Positions 26,633 to 34,629 of a stretch of 34,629 nucleotides of DNA are shown one piece after another; position 1 is the first letter of the stretch, and every line of letters begins with the position of its first letter. The stretch spans positions 1-34,629 of the forward strand of contig JAQVVM010000049.1 of NCBI GenBank assembly GCA_028698995.1, written 5' to 3'. Source of the stretch: Bacteroidales bacterium (GTDB taxonomy: Bacteria > Bacteroidota > Bacteroidia > Bacteroidales > PXBB01). The position numbers and the translations under genes are program-made. The notes beneath the pieces are model-generated. The model was not told where the DNA came from, made no database searches, and worked only from the letters and a program-made list of their open reading frames with translations.

Positions 26633-28459
26633 ATGTTGGAGCAATACACCGAAGACAGCATAAAATCCTTGGAGTGGAAGGAACATATCCGCATGCGTCC
26701 GGGAATGTACATAGGAAAACTTGGTGATGGAACATCCCAAGACGATGGTATATATGTTCTTATTAAAGAAGTTATTGACAACGCCGTGGACGAGTTTATC
26801 ATGGGATATGGTAAAACTATTGAAGTTATTATAAAAGAACCCAAGGTCGTTGTACGAGACTATGGGAGAGGTATTCCCTTAGGAAAAGTTGTTGAATGTG
26901 TGTCAAAAATCAATACGGGAGCTAAATACGACTCAAAAGTTTTTAAAAAAACAGTTGGGCTGAATGGGGTTGGGACCAAAGCAGTAAATGCATTATCGGC
27001 TTATTTTAAAGTACAATCTATACGTGACGGAAAAACCAAAATAGCAGAATTTGAAAAAGGCGATATTATTCTAGAAAAAGATGATGAAACAACTTCTCAC
27101 AACGGAACCATTATCTCTTTTATTCCTGACACAGAAATTTTTGGCAATTTTCACTACATCAGTGCTTATGTTGAAAAATTATTATGGAACTATGTATTCC
27201 TCAACAGAGGACTTACAATCAAATTCAACGGTATTAAATACCAATCCGAAAACGGCCTACTTGATTTGCTGACTCAAAATATAAATGGTCCAATACATTA
27301 TCCTGTCATTCACATTCACGACAACGATTTTGAATTTGCTTTTACTCACAGTGTAAGTCAATACACAGAATACTACTATTCTTTTGTCAATGGACAACAT
27401 ACCACACAAGGAGGGACACACCAAGCAGCTTTCAGAGAAGTTATTGTAAAAACAATAAGAGAATTTTACAAAAAGGATTTTGACCCTTCTGATGTCAGAA
27501 CTTCTATTATTGCAGCATTAAGTATAAAAGTACAAGAGCCTGTTTTTGAATCGCAGACAAAAACCAAACTGGGTTCGCAGTTTACGGAACCTGATGGCCC
27601 CAGTATCAGAAACTACATCAACGATATTGTAAAAAAGCGCCTTGATAACTATTTACACATGAATGCTGATGTGGCCGATGCACTTCTCACAAAAATATTG
27701 ACTTCGGAAAAAGAAAGGAAGGATTTTGCAAATATTAAAAAAATAGCTAGGGAAAGCATCAAAAAAGTCAGCCTGCATAATAAAAAGCTGCGTGATTGCA
27801 GGGTGCATTACAATACCAATCACGAACTACGTCTCGATAGTACTCTTTTTATTACAGAAGGTGATTCTGCCAGTGGTTCTATCACAAAGTCAAGAGATGT
27901 AAACACCCAGGCAGTTTTCAGTCTGAAAGGTAAACCCGCTAATTGCTTTGGTATTTCAAAAAAAATAATTTTTGAAAATGAAGAATTTAATCTCCTGCAG
28001 TCTGCTCTTAATATTGAAGAGGGGATTGAAAACATTCGTTATAACAATATTGTGATTGCTACTGATGCCGATGTTGATGGCATGCATATCCGCTTACTGC
28101 TCATCACTTTTTTTATTCAGTTTTATCCCGATATTATCAAAAACGGCCACCTTTATATTTTGCAAACCCCATTATTCAGGGTAAGAAATAAATCTAAAAC
28201 TTTTTATTGCTATTCAGAAGATGAAAGGAAAGAGGCCATTTCAATTTTAGGTGTTAATCCTGAAATAACACGGTTTAAGGGGCTTGGCGAAATTTCTCCT
28301 GATGAATTTAAACACTTTATAGGAAAATCAATTCGCTTAGATCCCGTAATGTTCAGTCGTGATATGCAATTAACGGATATGTTGTCTTTTTATATGGGTA
28401 AAAACACACAGGAAAGACAGAATTTTATCATAGACAACCTGAAGGTTGATTTTGATTAA
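26633..28459 (+). CDS. parE: topoisomerase IV subunit B (type IIA topoisomerase ATPase subunit)
   Basis: ParE supplies ATPase and TOPRIM functions for chromosome decatenation together with ParC. The chosen start ([20 protein letters not shown]) gives 608 residues and agrees with family N-termini; Met at 26627 is an alternative. The GHKL ATPase shows [21 protein letters not shown] and [14 protein letters not shown]. The TOPRIM part shows [21 protein letters not shown] and [12 protein letters not shown]. The C-terminus ([17 protein letters not shown]) is normal. EGDSASG rather than EGDSAGG fits the ParE of this phylum as I know it. No parC follows; instead a small inverted-repeat element begins 2 bp after the stop. 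Confidence 0.93.
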   Translation: MLEQYTEDSIKSLEWKEHIRMRPGMYIGKLGDGTSQDDGIYVLIKEVIDNAVDEFIMGYGKTIEVIIKEPKVVVRDYGRGIPLGKVVECVSKINTGAKYDSKVFKKTVGLNGVGTKAVNALSAYFKVQSIRDGKTKIAEFEKGDIILEKDDETTSHNGTIISFIPDTEIFGNFHYISAYVEKLLWNYVFLNRGLTIKFNGIKYQSENGLLDLLTQNINGPIHYPVIHIHDNDFEFAFTHSVSQYTEYYYSFVNGQHTTQGGTHQAAFREVIVKTIREFYKKDFDPSDVRTSIIAALSIKVQEPVFESQTKTKLGSQFTEPDGPSIRNYINDIVKKRLDNYLHMNADVADALLTKILTSEKERKDFANIKKIARESIKKVSLHNKKLRDCRVHYNTNHELRLDSTLFITEGDSASGSITKSRDVNTQAVFSLKGKPANCFGISKKIIFENEEFNLLQSALNIEEGIENIRYNNIVIATDADVDGMHIRLLLITFFIQFYPDIIKNGHLYILQTPLFRVRNKSKTFYCYSEDERKEAISILGVNPEITRFKGLGEISPDEFKHFIGKSIRLDPVMFSRDMQLTDMLSFYMGKNTQERQNFIIDNLKVDFD

Positions 28460-28565
28460 TTAGAGCCTGCCGAAAAACATACAACACGCTCATTTGTAGA
28501 TGTATATGATATCTTCAATACAAAACAAGTGCAAGGAATTTTATTTATAACAAAGAAAACCCATG

Positions 28566-28587
28566 CATTGAAACAGATAATTCAATG
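28566..28587. repeat. hairpin inside the MITE-like element
   Basis: CATTGAA and TTCAATG pair around an 8-nt loop. Confidence 0.5.
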
Positions 28588-28597
28588 ATAGAAAAGA

Positions 28598-28615
28598 GGT
28601 TTTTACTTAAAAACC
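28598..28615. repeat. second hairpin inside the MITE-like element
   Basis: GGTTTTT and AAAAACC pair around ACTT. It lacks a T run on the parE strand that would make it a clear terminator, though the stem itself is T-rich. Confidence 0.5.
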
Positions 28616-28815
28616 GCACTTGAATTTTGAAAAATGGACATCTCTGAAACTTTTTGCGTGTGTATTAGTCTGATTCACGCCGTCTTTTTCGTTAATTCGG
28701 CTCGAAGTATTATTATACATCATCGCCTCGTGGCCTCAAATACGGCGCACCTCAGACTTTTTCAGCAGACCCTAATTAAGAATTCCCCTCATCTCCTTAA
28801 ATAATAATGATTTGA

Positions 28816-29598
28816 TTATTCCTCGATAATTACATTTACACTGTCATTGGTCTCTAGTCCGAGCAAGCTGGCAGCTTTTCCTTGATTGATTGCAATTTCG
28901 AGATAACCCGCACTTCCAAAAACTGCAAGTTTTTCACCGGGTTCAACATCGCCATACGATTGTGAAATTTTTTTAATAACATAAGCCATACTTCTGAATT
29001 TTATTTTAAAAGGACGGCTCTTAACAAATTCTTTAAAAATTTGACTGGTAATATTCGTAATGATATTTTCGTATCTGTCAATATAAATAACGCTTCCTTT
29101 AATGATGCCATTAAGAACTACCGGTTCGAGAAGTTTTTTCTCGAAAAGACCTTTCTTTTTATTACCTAATCCTTCAAGCGATTTTGTTTTAATAATTTGT
29201 GAGGCGACTTTTACAAAAACATCCTTTGAGGGAAAAGTGAATAAGTCTGTATCCTGAATGATATCAATTTCAATAATTTCTTTGGGAATTTCATTAAAAA
29301 CAAGTGAAAAAATACCATTATCAGTACCAATAAAATAATGACCATCATGAAAAACAGCGATATGCGAATGTTCTAATGAAGCTTCGGTATTCACGCCAAT
29401 AAGATGAATAGTTCCCTGAGGAAAGTGGGGATAAGAATTTTTAATAACATAAGAGGCTGAAATAATATCAAATGGTTTGATGTCATGCGTTATATCAACA
29501 ATAACAGCGTCCGGAATCTGGGAAGTAATGCTTCCTTTTACAGCCGCCACATAATGGTCTTTAGTTCCCCAATCGCTTGTTAAAGTTATTATTGGCAT
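28816..29598 (-). CDS. SAM hydrolase/hydroxide adenosyltransferase (DUF62, fluorinase-like fold)
   Basis: The 260-residue protein begins MPIITLTSDWGTKDHYVAAV, the hallmark of the SAM hydroxide adenosyltransferase family, which splits S-adenosylmethionine to adenosine and methionine using water. Other family segments are IVDITHDIKPFDIISASYVI, GTIHLIGVNTEA, HYFIGTDNGIFSLVF and YIDRYENIITNI (the RYGN-like loop of the C-terminal barrel). Length is typical. It is not a true fluorinase, since the family diagnostic insertion is absent as far as can be seen. Single gene, divergent from phoH. Confidence 0.92.
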   Translation of the reverse strand: MPIITLTSDWGTKDHYVAAVKGSITSQIPDAVIVDITHDIKPFDIISASYVIKNSYPHFPQGTIHLIGVNTEASLEHSHIAVFHDGHYFIGTDNGIFSLVFNEIPKEIIEIDIIQDTDLFTFPSKDVFVKVASQIIKTKSLEGLGNKKKGLFEKKLLEPVVLNGIIKGSVIYIDRYENIITNITSQIFKEFVKSRPFKIKFRSMAYVIKKISQSYGDVEPGEKLAVFGSAGYLEIAINQGKAASLLGLETNDSVNVIIEE

Positions 29599-29655
29599 AT
29601 CATTCCATTGTTAGAAAAACAGTATTTATATTCTGCAAAACGAGCAAATATTCCT

Positions 29656-29663
29656 TATTTTTG
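29656..29663 (+). promoter_or_regulatory. Bacteroidota -7 element (TATTTTTG) for phoH-purC
   Basis: An exact TAnnTTTG match lies 46 bp before the phoH ATG. Confidence 0.7.
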
Positions 29664-29709
29664 CATAGGTCAAAATTAAAAAAATTAAGTTTATATATAA
29701 ATCATTTTT

Positions 29710-30651
29710 ATGGGTATTGAAAAAAACTTCTTTCTGGAAAACATAAATCCCGTTGATTTTTTTGGGACCAACAATTCAAATCTTAATTCCATTGAGAAAG
29801 CATTCCCAAAACTACGAATTATTGCCCGCGACAATATTCTTAAAGTAAGTGGTGAAGAAAAAGACATAGCCGCTTTTGAAGTAATTTTCATCAACATAGT
29901 GGATAGAATTGAAAAATATGGAATTATCCGTCCCGAAGAATTAATCACTCTTCTTAATTCTGATAGTCCTTCAGAGGTTTTTGACAATGGTTCTTCAAAA
30001 GATGTTCTGGTGTACGGGCGCAATGGAATGCTTATTAAGGCACGTACTCCGAATCAAAAAAAGATGGTGGATGCTTGTCTTTCCAATGATATGATATTTG
30101 CGATCGGACCTGCCGGTACGGGAAAAACATATACCGCTGTTGCCATTGCAGTACAGGCCCTGAAAAATAAAGAAGTAAAAAAAATTATCCTTACACGACC
30201 GGCTGTTGAAGCAGGTGAAAACCTGGGTTTTTTACCCGGAGATATTAAAGAGAAGCTTGATCCCTACATGCAACCTCTTTATGATGCTTTATACGATATG
30301 ATTCCAGTTCAGAAATTGGTGTCTTACCTTGAAGACAGGACCATTGAAATTGCTCCTTTAGCATTTATGAGAGGGCGTACTCTTGACTATGCATTTGTAA
30401 TTTTGGATGAGGCTCAAAATGCAACAGATGCACAACTCAAAATGTTTTTAACACGTATGGGGAAATCAGCAAAATTTATTATTACAGGTGATATTACTCA
30501 AATTGACCTTCCCAAAAATCAACCTTCCGGTCTGTTCAAAGCACAGGAATTACTTAAAAACATTAACGGTATCGAATTCATTTATCTTGATGAAAAAGAT
30601 GTTGTTAGACATCACCTTGTCACCAAAATTATTAAAGCTTATAGTTTGTAA
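29710..30651 (+). CDS. PhoH-family ATPase
   Basis: The 313-residue protein has the PhoH P-loop NTPase domain: Walker A GPAGTGKT at 133-140, then ILTRPAVEAGENLGFLPGD, Walker B VILDEAQNAT (Asp233-Glu234) and FIITGDITQIDLP. The first 110 residues resemble the KH-like N-terminal part of PhoH/YbeZ proteins, which act with YbeY in rRNA and RNA metabolism. Its length is normal. It is followed 18 bp later by purC, a pairing often seen in Bacteroidota. Confidence 0.95.
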   Translation: MGIEKNFFLENINPVDFFGTNNSNLNSIEKAFPKLRIIARDNILKVSGEEKDIAAFEVIFINIVDRIEKYGIIRPEELITLLNSDSPSEVFDNGSSKDVLVYGRNGMLIKARTPNQKKMVDACLSNDMIFAIGPAGTGKTYTAVAIAVQALKNKEVKKIILTRPAVEAGENLGFLPGDIKEKLDPYMQPLYDALYDMIPVQKLVSYLEDRTIEIAPLAFMRGRTLDYAFVILDEAQNATDAQLKMFLTRMGKSAKFIITGDITQIDLPKNQPSGLFKAQELLKNINGIEFIYLDEKDVVRHHLVTKIIKAYSL

Positions 30652-30669
30652 TTAATAAAAATTAAAAAT

Positions 30670-31635
30670 ATGATGAATACAAAAGCTATTGTAAAGACAG
30701 ATTTCACTTTTAATGGCCAACGAAATTTATATGTGGGTAAGGTAAGAGATGTTTATAACATTCTTGACGAATTGTTGGTGATGGTTGTAACAGATAGAAT
30801 ATCTGCCTTCGACGTGGTACTGCCTGAGGGCATACCCTATAAAGGGCAGGTGCTGAATCAAATTGCGGCTAAATTCCTAGATGAAACAGCTGACATTGTT
30901 CCTAATTGGAAAATTGCTACTCCCGACCCCATGGTAACTGTTGGTTATTTTTGTGAACCCTTTAAGGTCGAAATGGTTATTAGGGGATATTTAACCGGAC
31001 ATGCCTGGCGCGAATACAAATCGGGCAAACGTACCATTTGCGGTGTAGCAATTCCTGATGGAATGACTGAAAATCAAAAGTTTGAAAAACCCATCATTAC
31101 TCCAACAACCAAGGCATTAGTTGGACACGATGAAGATATTTCTCGTGAAGAAATTGTTAAAACAGGACTTGTTTCTGATGAAGATTATTCAATGCTTGAA
31201 AAATATACCATGGCTCTATTTGAGAGGGGAACTGAGATTGCAAAAAAAATGGGATTAATCCTTGTTGATACCAAATATGAATTTGGCAAAAAAGACGGAA
31301 AAATTTATCTTATTGATGAAATTCACACGCCTGATTCCTCAAGATATTTTTATGCCGACGGCTATGAAGAAAGATTCAAAAAAGGAGTTCAGCAAAAACA
31401 ATTATCTAAGGAATTTGTCAGGGAGTGGCTTATGGAAAAAGGATTTCAAGGGAAAGAAGGACAAGAAGTACCTGAAATGGATAAACCCTTTATTAACTCT
31501 GTTTCGGAAAGATATATAGAACTTTATGAGAATATTACCGGTGAAAAATTTGTAAAATCCGACTCTATAAGCACTATTGAAAGAGTAAAAAATAATACCG
31601 CTGCTTTTTTAAATTCTTACGCTTCCTTGAAGTAA
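30670..31635 (+). CDS. purC: phosphoribosylaminoimidazole-succinocarboxamide synthase
   Basis: PurC joins CAIR and aspartate with ATP in the eighth step of inosinate synthesis. The 321-residue protein is of the longer type. It carries [53 protein letters not shown] and [15 protein letters not shown]. Two adjacent Met codons start the gene; either could be used. It lies in the phoH transcript. Confidence 0.97.
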   Translation: MMNTKAIVKTDFTFNGQRNLYVGKVRDVYNILDELLVMVVTDRISAFDVVLPEGIPYKGQVLNQIAAKFLDETADIVPNWKIATPDPMVTVGYFCEPFKVEMVIRGYLTGHAWREYKSGKRTICGVAIPDGMTENQKFEKPIITPTTKALVGHDEDISREEIVKTGLVSDEDYSMLEKYTMALFERGTEIAKKMGLILVDTKYEFGKKDGKIYLIDEIHTPDSSRYFYADGYEERFKKGVQQKQLSKEFVREWLMEKGFQGKEGQEVPEMDKPFINSVSERYIELYENITGEKFVKSDSISTIERVKNNTAAFLNSYASLK

Positions 31636-31739
31636 TTTTAATTCCATTATTAATAATAATATCGCAGTATTTTTTTTTATTGCTTCATGATTTTCCTGAA
31701 AAATTCATGAGAAGTCTAATAAGCTGAGACATAAAACAA

Positions 31740-33482
31740 ATGATTCATTTTTTTAAGAGAAAATCCAAAGTGCCTGTTTTAGGGAACAAGAGATTTTTAC
31801 TTTTTTTAATCATTGCTGTTTTCTTCATCTTTACATTTTTTTATTACCTCCATCAGAATTCGGTTTATGGGGATATAAAAGTTCAAGTTCTAAGCAATAA
31901 TGAAAACATTTCCCAATTAACAACTTGTGTGGGTGTGGGTTTTTTTGGTAAAGAACATCATTTTGAGAATATTAATCAAGTTTTTTTCCAACCTCAAAAT
32001 TCTTTTTTTAGGAAAATACATATACATATTAGTTCTGACACGATACCTATTTCAAAACTGAATATTAATATCAGGGATGCTCATGATTTTTGTTTAATGG
32101 ACTCCACTATTCAGGAGATAGACCCAATAAGCAATGAAACAGATATCTTTTTAAACAATATCAATCCTTCAAAAAACAGGGATAATTTTTTAAACTTGTT
32201 TGTATTGCGAACTCTTTTAAGGAATAAACATTTTTTTTATTCCTTATTACTAGTCGGATTATTATTTGTTATTATAATATTTCGGAAGTATGTAAATGTT
32301 TTCTGTTTATTAAATATGGGTATGGCATATCTTAGTATATGTTTTTTTCTGTATTTTCTTTTTATTGTTAATATAATATATACATATTCAGGCATTTTGT
32401 TTTTTCTTTTTGTATTTCACTCAAGTTTGTGCGTCCTAACTTCTTCATTTAAAAATAAGTCCACAAGATATCAAAATCTTATTATGCTCTATTTATCTGC
32501 TGTATTAACGTTGATTATTTGTGAGGTTCTTTTACGTATTACAGGTATTTATGCATCACATTATGAAAAAACATCCGGCTACTACCAATTAATTCATCAA
32601 GAAGAAGTTAGAGATTATCATGTAAGAAAGCCAAATTCTGTTATTACGCTCTCATCACCGGAGTTTAACTATATAAGAACAACAAATTCCTTGGGTTTAA
32701 GCGACAAAGAGCCTGAAATTTCCAAAGAGGGAAATGATTTTCTTACAATCGTACTTGGTGATTCCTTTACTGAAGGAGAGGGGGCTCCTGAAGATTCAAC
32801 TTGGGTTAAATTTCTTGAAAGAAAATTTGATTGTAATGACAGCATCAATTACAGATTTATTAATGCCGGAATTTGTGGAAGTGATCCATTTTATCAATAT
32901 AAATTACTGCATGATAAACTATTAAAATATAAGCCCAATCTGGTTATCACTGCATTTGGTTATGATCTTAATGATATTATTCTTTTTGGTGGAATGGAAC
33001 GGTTTGAAAAGAGAAACAGAAATAACATACAGAAAACAAAAGCCCTGGAATATGTATATGCTTTCTCTTATGTTTTCCGATTATTTGCTCATAATGTCCT
33101 TCATTATAATCATTTAATTTTGAGCCCCAATGAATTTAATATTGAGAAACAAAGAGCTATTGAACAGTTAATGGAAAGCACACTTTTGTTTAAAAGACTT
33201 TCTGAAACAGCAGATTTTGACCTTTTGATTGTTTTTTATCCTATTAAAGATGAAATTATTGCAGGAAATTTTGAATTTTGGGATGAAGTAATTTTGTTTG
33301 CAGAAAGAAATAACATTAACACCCTCAATTTATTGGATTACTATCTAAATCAATTAGGTATGAATTCCGAAAATGTAAATCACTATTATTGGCAAATTAA
33401 TGGGCATCACAACTCAAATGGCTATAAAGCATTTGCCGAAGGAGTTTATAATAAAATTAAAGAGTTAAAAATTATTCATTAA
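31740..33482 (+). CDS. membrane-anchored SGNH/GDSL-like protein with altered catalytic motif
   Basis: The 580-residue protein has an N-terminal transmembrane segment (about 18-40), an extracytoplasmic stretch (about 41-155), a cluster of hydrophobic segments (about 160-270), and a C-terminal SGNH-type domain. Block I is IVLGDSFTEGEG (Gly340-Asp341-Ser342), block II NAGICGSDP, block III ITAFGYDLNDI. Block V reads INGHHNSNGYKAFAE, with Asn in place of the usual Asp before Gly-His (His556). SGNH proteins with membrane regions often add or remove acyl groups on envelope glycans; substrate here is unknown. An M23 peptidase gene follows by 92 bp. Its promoter is not clear. Confidence 0.8.
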   Translation: MIHFFKRKSKVPVLGNKRFLLFLIIAVFFIFTFFYYLHQNSVYGDIKVQVLSNNENISQLTTCVGVGFFGKEHHFENINQVFFQPQNSFFRKIHIHISSDTIPISKLNINIRDAHDFCLMDSTIQEIDPISNETDIFLNNINPSKNRDNFLNLFVLRTLLRNKHFFYSLLLVGLLFVIIIFRKYVNVFCLLNMGMAYLSICFFLYFLFIVNIIYTYSGILFFLFVFHSSLCVLTSSFKNKSTRYQNLIMLYLSAVLTLIICEVLLRITGIYASHYEKTSGYYQLIHQEEVRDYHVRKPNSVITLSSPEFNYIRTTNSLGLSDKEPEISKEGNDFLTIVLGDSFTEGEGAPEDSTWVKFLERKFDCNDSINYRFINAGICGSDPFYQYKLLHDKLLKYKPNLVITAFGYDLNDIILFGGMERFEKRNRNNIQKTKALEYVYAFSYVFRLFAHNVLHYNHLILSPNEFNIEKQRAIEQLMESTLLFKRLSETADFDLLIVFYPIKDEIIAGNFEFWDEVILFAERNNINTLNLLDYYLNQLGMNSENVNHYYWQINGHHNSNGYKAFAEGVYNKIKELKIIH

Positions 33483-33574
33483 TTTTAGCTGATTAAAATG
33501 ATTGCTTTTCTGTTTCAAAATATTTGTATCAAGAACTTAAATAACAAAACAAATAATATTAAGTTATTATATCT

Positions 33575-34423
33575 ATGACATTTATAACAAAGAATATTAG
33601 AGTACTCATTTGTCTGTTTTTGAGTATATGTTTTTTTTTCAATACATTGTATGCTCAAGAAAACGACATTGTTTTGATTGGCAATCCAATTCAAGGACAT
33701 TTAATAATTGGAAATGCGATTAATGCCAGTAGTGTTTTTCTTAACAATGAACCTCTTTTGTTGAGCGAAGAAGGTGTTTTTGTTTTTGGATTCGACAGAG
33801 ATGATACCGGTAAATTTACCGTCAAAGTGATTTTTTCTGATGGCGTTACAAAAGAAAAAGAGCTGTATGTTAGTAATAGAGCATATGACATTCAGCGCAT
33901 CAATCAGCTCGAAGAAAAATATGTAAGCCCACCACCAGAGCTTATGGAAAGAATTAACAGGGAACGTGATACTATTTTAGAAGCACGTAAAAGTATTGAT
34001 ACCACACAAACCCCCTATTATCTCAGCGGTTTTTTGCGTCCCGTGGAAGGAGGTAGAATAAGTGGTGTTTTTGGTGGCCAGCGCATTCTGAACGGAGAGC
34101 CCAAAAGTCCTCACAATGGTATCGACATCGCTCTTCCTACAGGTACTCCTGTTTATGCCATGACTGACGGCATTGTTTGCCTGCGTGCTGACAATTTCCA
34201 CTACAACGGAAATTTCATTTTACTTGATCACGGGCAAGGACTTAACAGTGTGTACGTGCATCTGAATAAAATCCTTGTAGAAGATGGCCAAAAAGTATTT
34301 AAAGGACAACTCATCGGAGAAGTCGGATCCACAGGACGCTCTACAGGACCCCACCTTCACTGGGGCGTACAATGGTATAAAAAACGGATTGATCCTCAAG
34401 CATTACTTGATATGAATTTTTAA
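33575..34423 (+). CDS. M23-family (lysostaphin-type) metallopeptidase
   Basis: The 282-residue protein has a signal peptide ending near YAQ (about residue 28), an N-terminal beta-rich segment that resembles an Ig-like domain (VLIGNPIQGHLIIGNA to SDGVTKEKELYV), and a linker. The C-terminal M23/LytM domain has zinc ligands in PHNGIDIA (His180, Asp184) and HLHW (His262), plus catalytic-region His229 (YVHL) and His260. All expected ligands are present, so it is probably an active peptidoglycan endopeptidase in the periplasm or on the outer membrane. Length and layout match Bacteroidota M23 proteins. It may share function with the preceding SGNH gene. Confidence 0.94.
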   Translation: MTFITKNIRVLICLFLSICFFFNTLYAQENDIVLIGNPIQGHLIIGNAINASSVFLNNEPLLLSEEGVFVFGFDRDDTGKFTVKVIFSDGVTKEKELYVSNRAYDIQRINQLEEKYVSPPPELMERINRERDTILEARKSIDTTQTPYYLSGFLRPVEGGRISGVFGGQRILNGEPKSPHNGIDIALPTGTPVYAMTDGIVCLRADNFHYNGNFILLDHGQGLNSVYVHLNKILVEDGQKVFKGQLIGEVGSTGRSTGPHLHWGVQWYKKRIDPQALLDMNF

Positions 34424-34510
34424 CATAGACCTTTATTCGTATCAAATACTGCCAAAGCAGCTTTTAAAACTGACTTATCCACCCTAAACCTTATTTTTCA
34501 TAATTTACTT

Positions 34511-34629
34511 AGGGTCTGCTGTTCCGATAACCATCGGAACACACAACACACATATTCATAGATGTTTATGAATATCTTTATGTAAAACAAGTGCAAGGTA
34601 TTTTATTAACAATTAATAAAACCCATGCA
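34511..34629. mobile_element. left end of a second element related to the one at 28.5 kb, cut by the window edge
   Basis: It begins AGGGTCTGCTG (34511-34521), matching the outer 11 bases of the terminal repeat at 28773. A perfect hairpin follows (GTTCCGAT-AACC-ATCGGAAC, 34521-34540). Positions 34543-34629 then align with 28481-28567, including an identical 15-base AAAACAAGTGCAAGG block and the final AAAACCCATGCA. The window stops inside it, so a transposase gene may lie beyond. The 87 bp between the M23 stop and this end hold no gene; a weak 4-bp hairpin (CTGC/GCAG) is at 34449-34460. Confidence 0.65.
34521..34540. repeat. perfect 8-bp palindromic hairpin
   Basis: GTTCCGAT and ATCGGAAC flank AACC. 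The other element lacks it at the corresponding position and has GAAAAACAT there. Confidence 0.85.

Larger units (their letters stand above)
28462..28773. mobile_element. 312-bp MITE-like element with terminal inverted repeats
   Basis: The ends are AGAGCCTGCCGAAAAA (28462-28477) and, read from the minus strand, AGGGTCTGCTGAAAAA (28773-28758), matching at 13 of 16. AATT is present on both outer sides (28458-28461 and 28774-28777), a possible 4-bp target duplication that includes part of the parE stop. No coding frame is present inside. Two internal hairpins are seen, at 28566-28587 and 28598-28615. Part of it (28481-28567) recurs at 34543-34629 with about 80% identity by hand alignment. It accounts for most of the 356-bp gap between parE and the SAM hydrolase gene. 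Confidence 0.75.

Noticed and set aside
28460..28815. A small gene or structured RNA in the gap after parE
   Set aside because: No frame of useful length is present, and the inverted ends plus the partial copy at the right edge are better explained by a small mobile element.
28816..29598. Fluorinase or chlorinase producing organohalogens
   Set aside because: The sequence fits the widespread SAM hydroxide adenosyltransferase branch; no halogenase-specific features or biosynthetic neighbours are seen.

Overview
The window is an AT-rich, densely coded chromosomal segment of a member of the Bacteroidota. Four things show this. The primary sigma factor is of the short Bacteroidota RpoD type. At least ten genes are preceded by the Bacteroidota -7 element TAnnTTTG, with short leaders and little Shine-Dalgarno signal. 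One exported protein ends in a type IX secretion (T9SS) sorting domain. Rho carries the long charged N-terminal insertion common in the phylum. The species cannot be named from the sequence. I saw no rRNA, tRNA or CRISPR array.

Layout. 1-4039: 3' part of a large collagen-like surface protein (about 195 Gly-X-Y triplets encoded by a nested DNA repeat), ending at a bidirectional terminator. 4176-5294: a zinc-type medium-chain dehydrogenase related to threonine dehydrogenase, divergent from cysS (5450-6919). Then a double-domain adenylate kinase (6999-8168), rpoD (8415-9278), a GH3-family adenylate-forming enzyme with a small exported partner (9396-11701), and on the minus strand dapD followed by a GT4 glycosyltransferase (11693-13639). 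13752-14840: the T9SS cargo protein. 14844-17685 (minus): an LTA-synthase-like phosphoglycerol transferase followed by a diacylglycerol-kinase-family lipid kinase, a plausible lipid head-group pair. 17766-19361: three small lipoprotein genes, each with its own promoter and terminator. 19457-21321: pyrH, thpR and frr (nucleotide supply, RNA 2H phosphoesterase, ribosome recycling). 21387-23069: a phospholipase D/cardiolipin-synthase-like protein convergent with a YgjV-like membrane protein. 23110-26460 (minus): an MFS transporter and rho. 26633-28459: parE. 28462-28773: a small non-coding inverted-repeat element. 28816-29598 (minus): a SAM hydrolase. 29710-31635: phoH and purC. 31740-34423: a membrane SGNH-like protein and an M23 endopeptidase. 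The last 119 bases are the start of a second element related to the one at 28.5 kb.

Most of the window is housekeeping sequence. The points that stand out are: the 27-bp quantised collagen repeat; a tandem adenylate kinase whose second half has lost two conserved aspartates; a dehydrogenase with no structural-zinc cysteines and an altered nucleotide loop; a run of nine C inside the phosphoglycerol transferase gene (possible phase switch); two neighbouring small lipoproteins sharing a 20-residue basic C-terminal tail (possible envelope linker family); and a 312-bp MITE-like element whose probable relative runs off the right edge.
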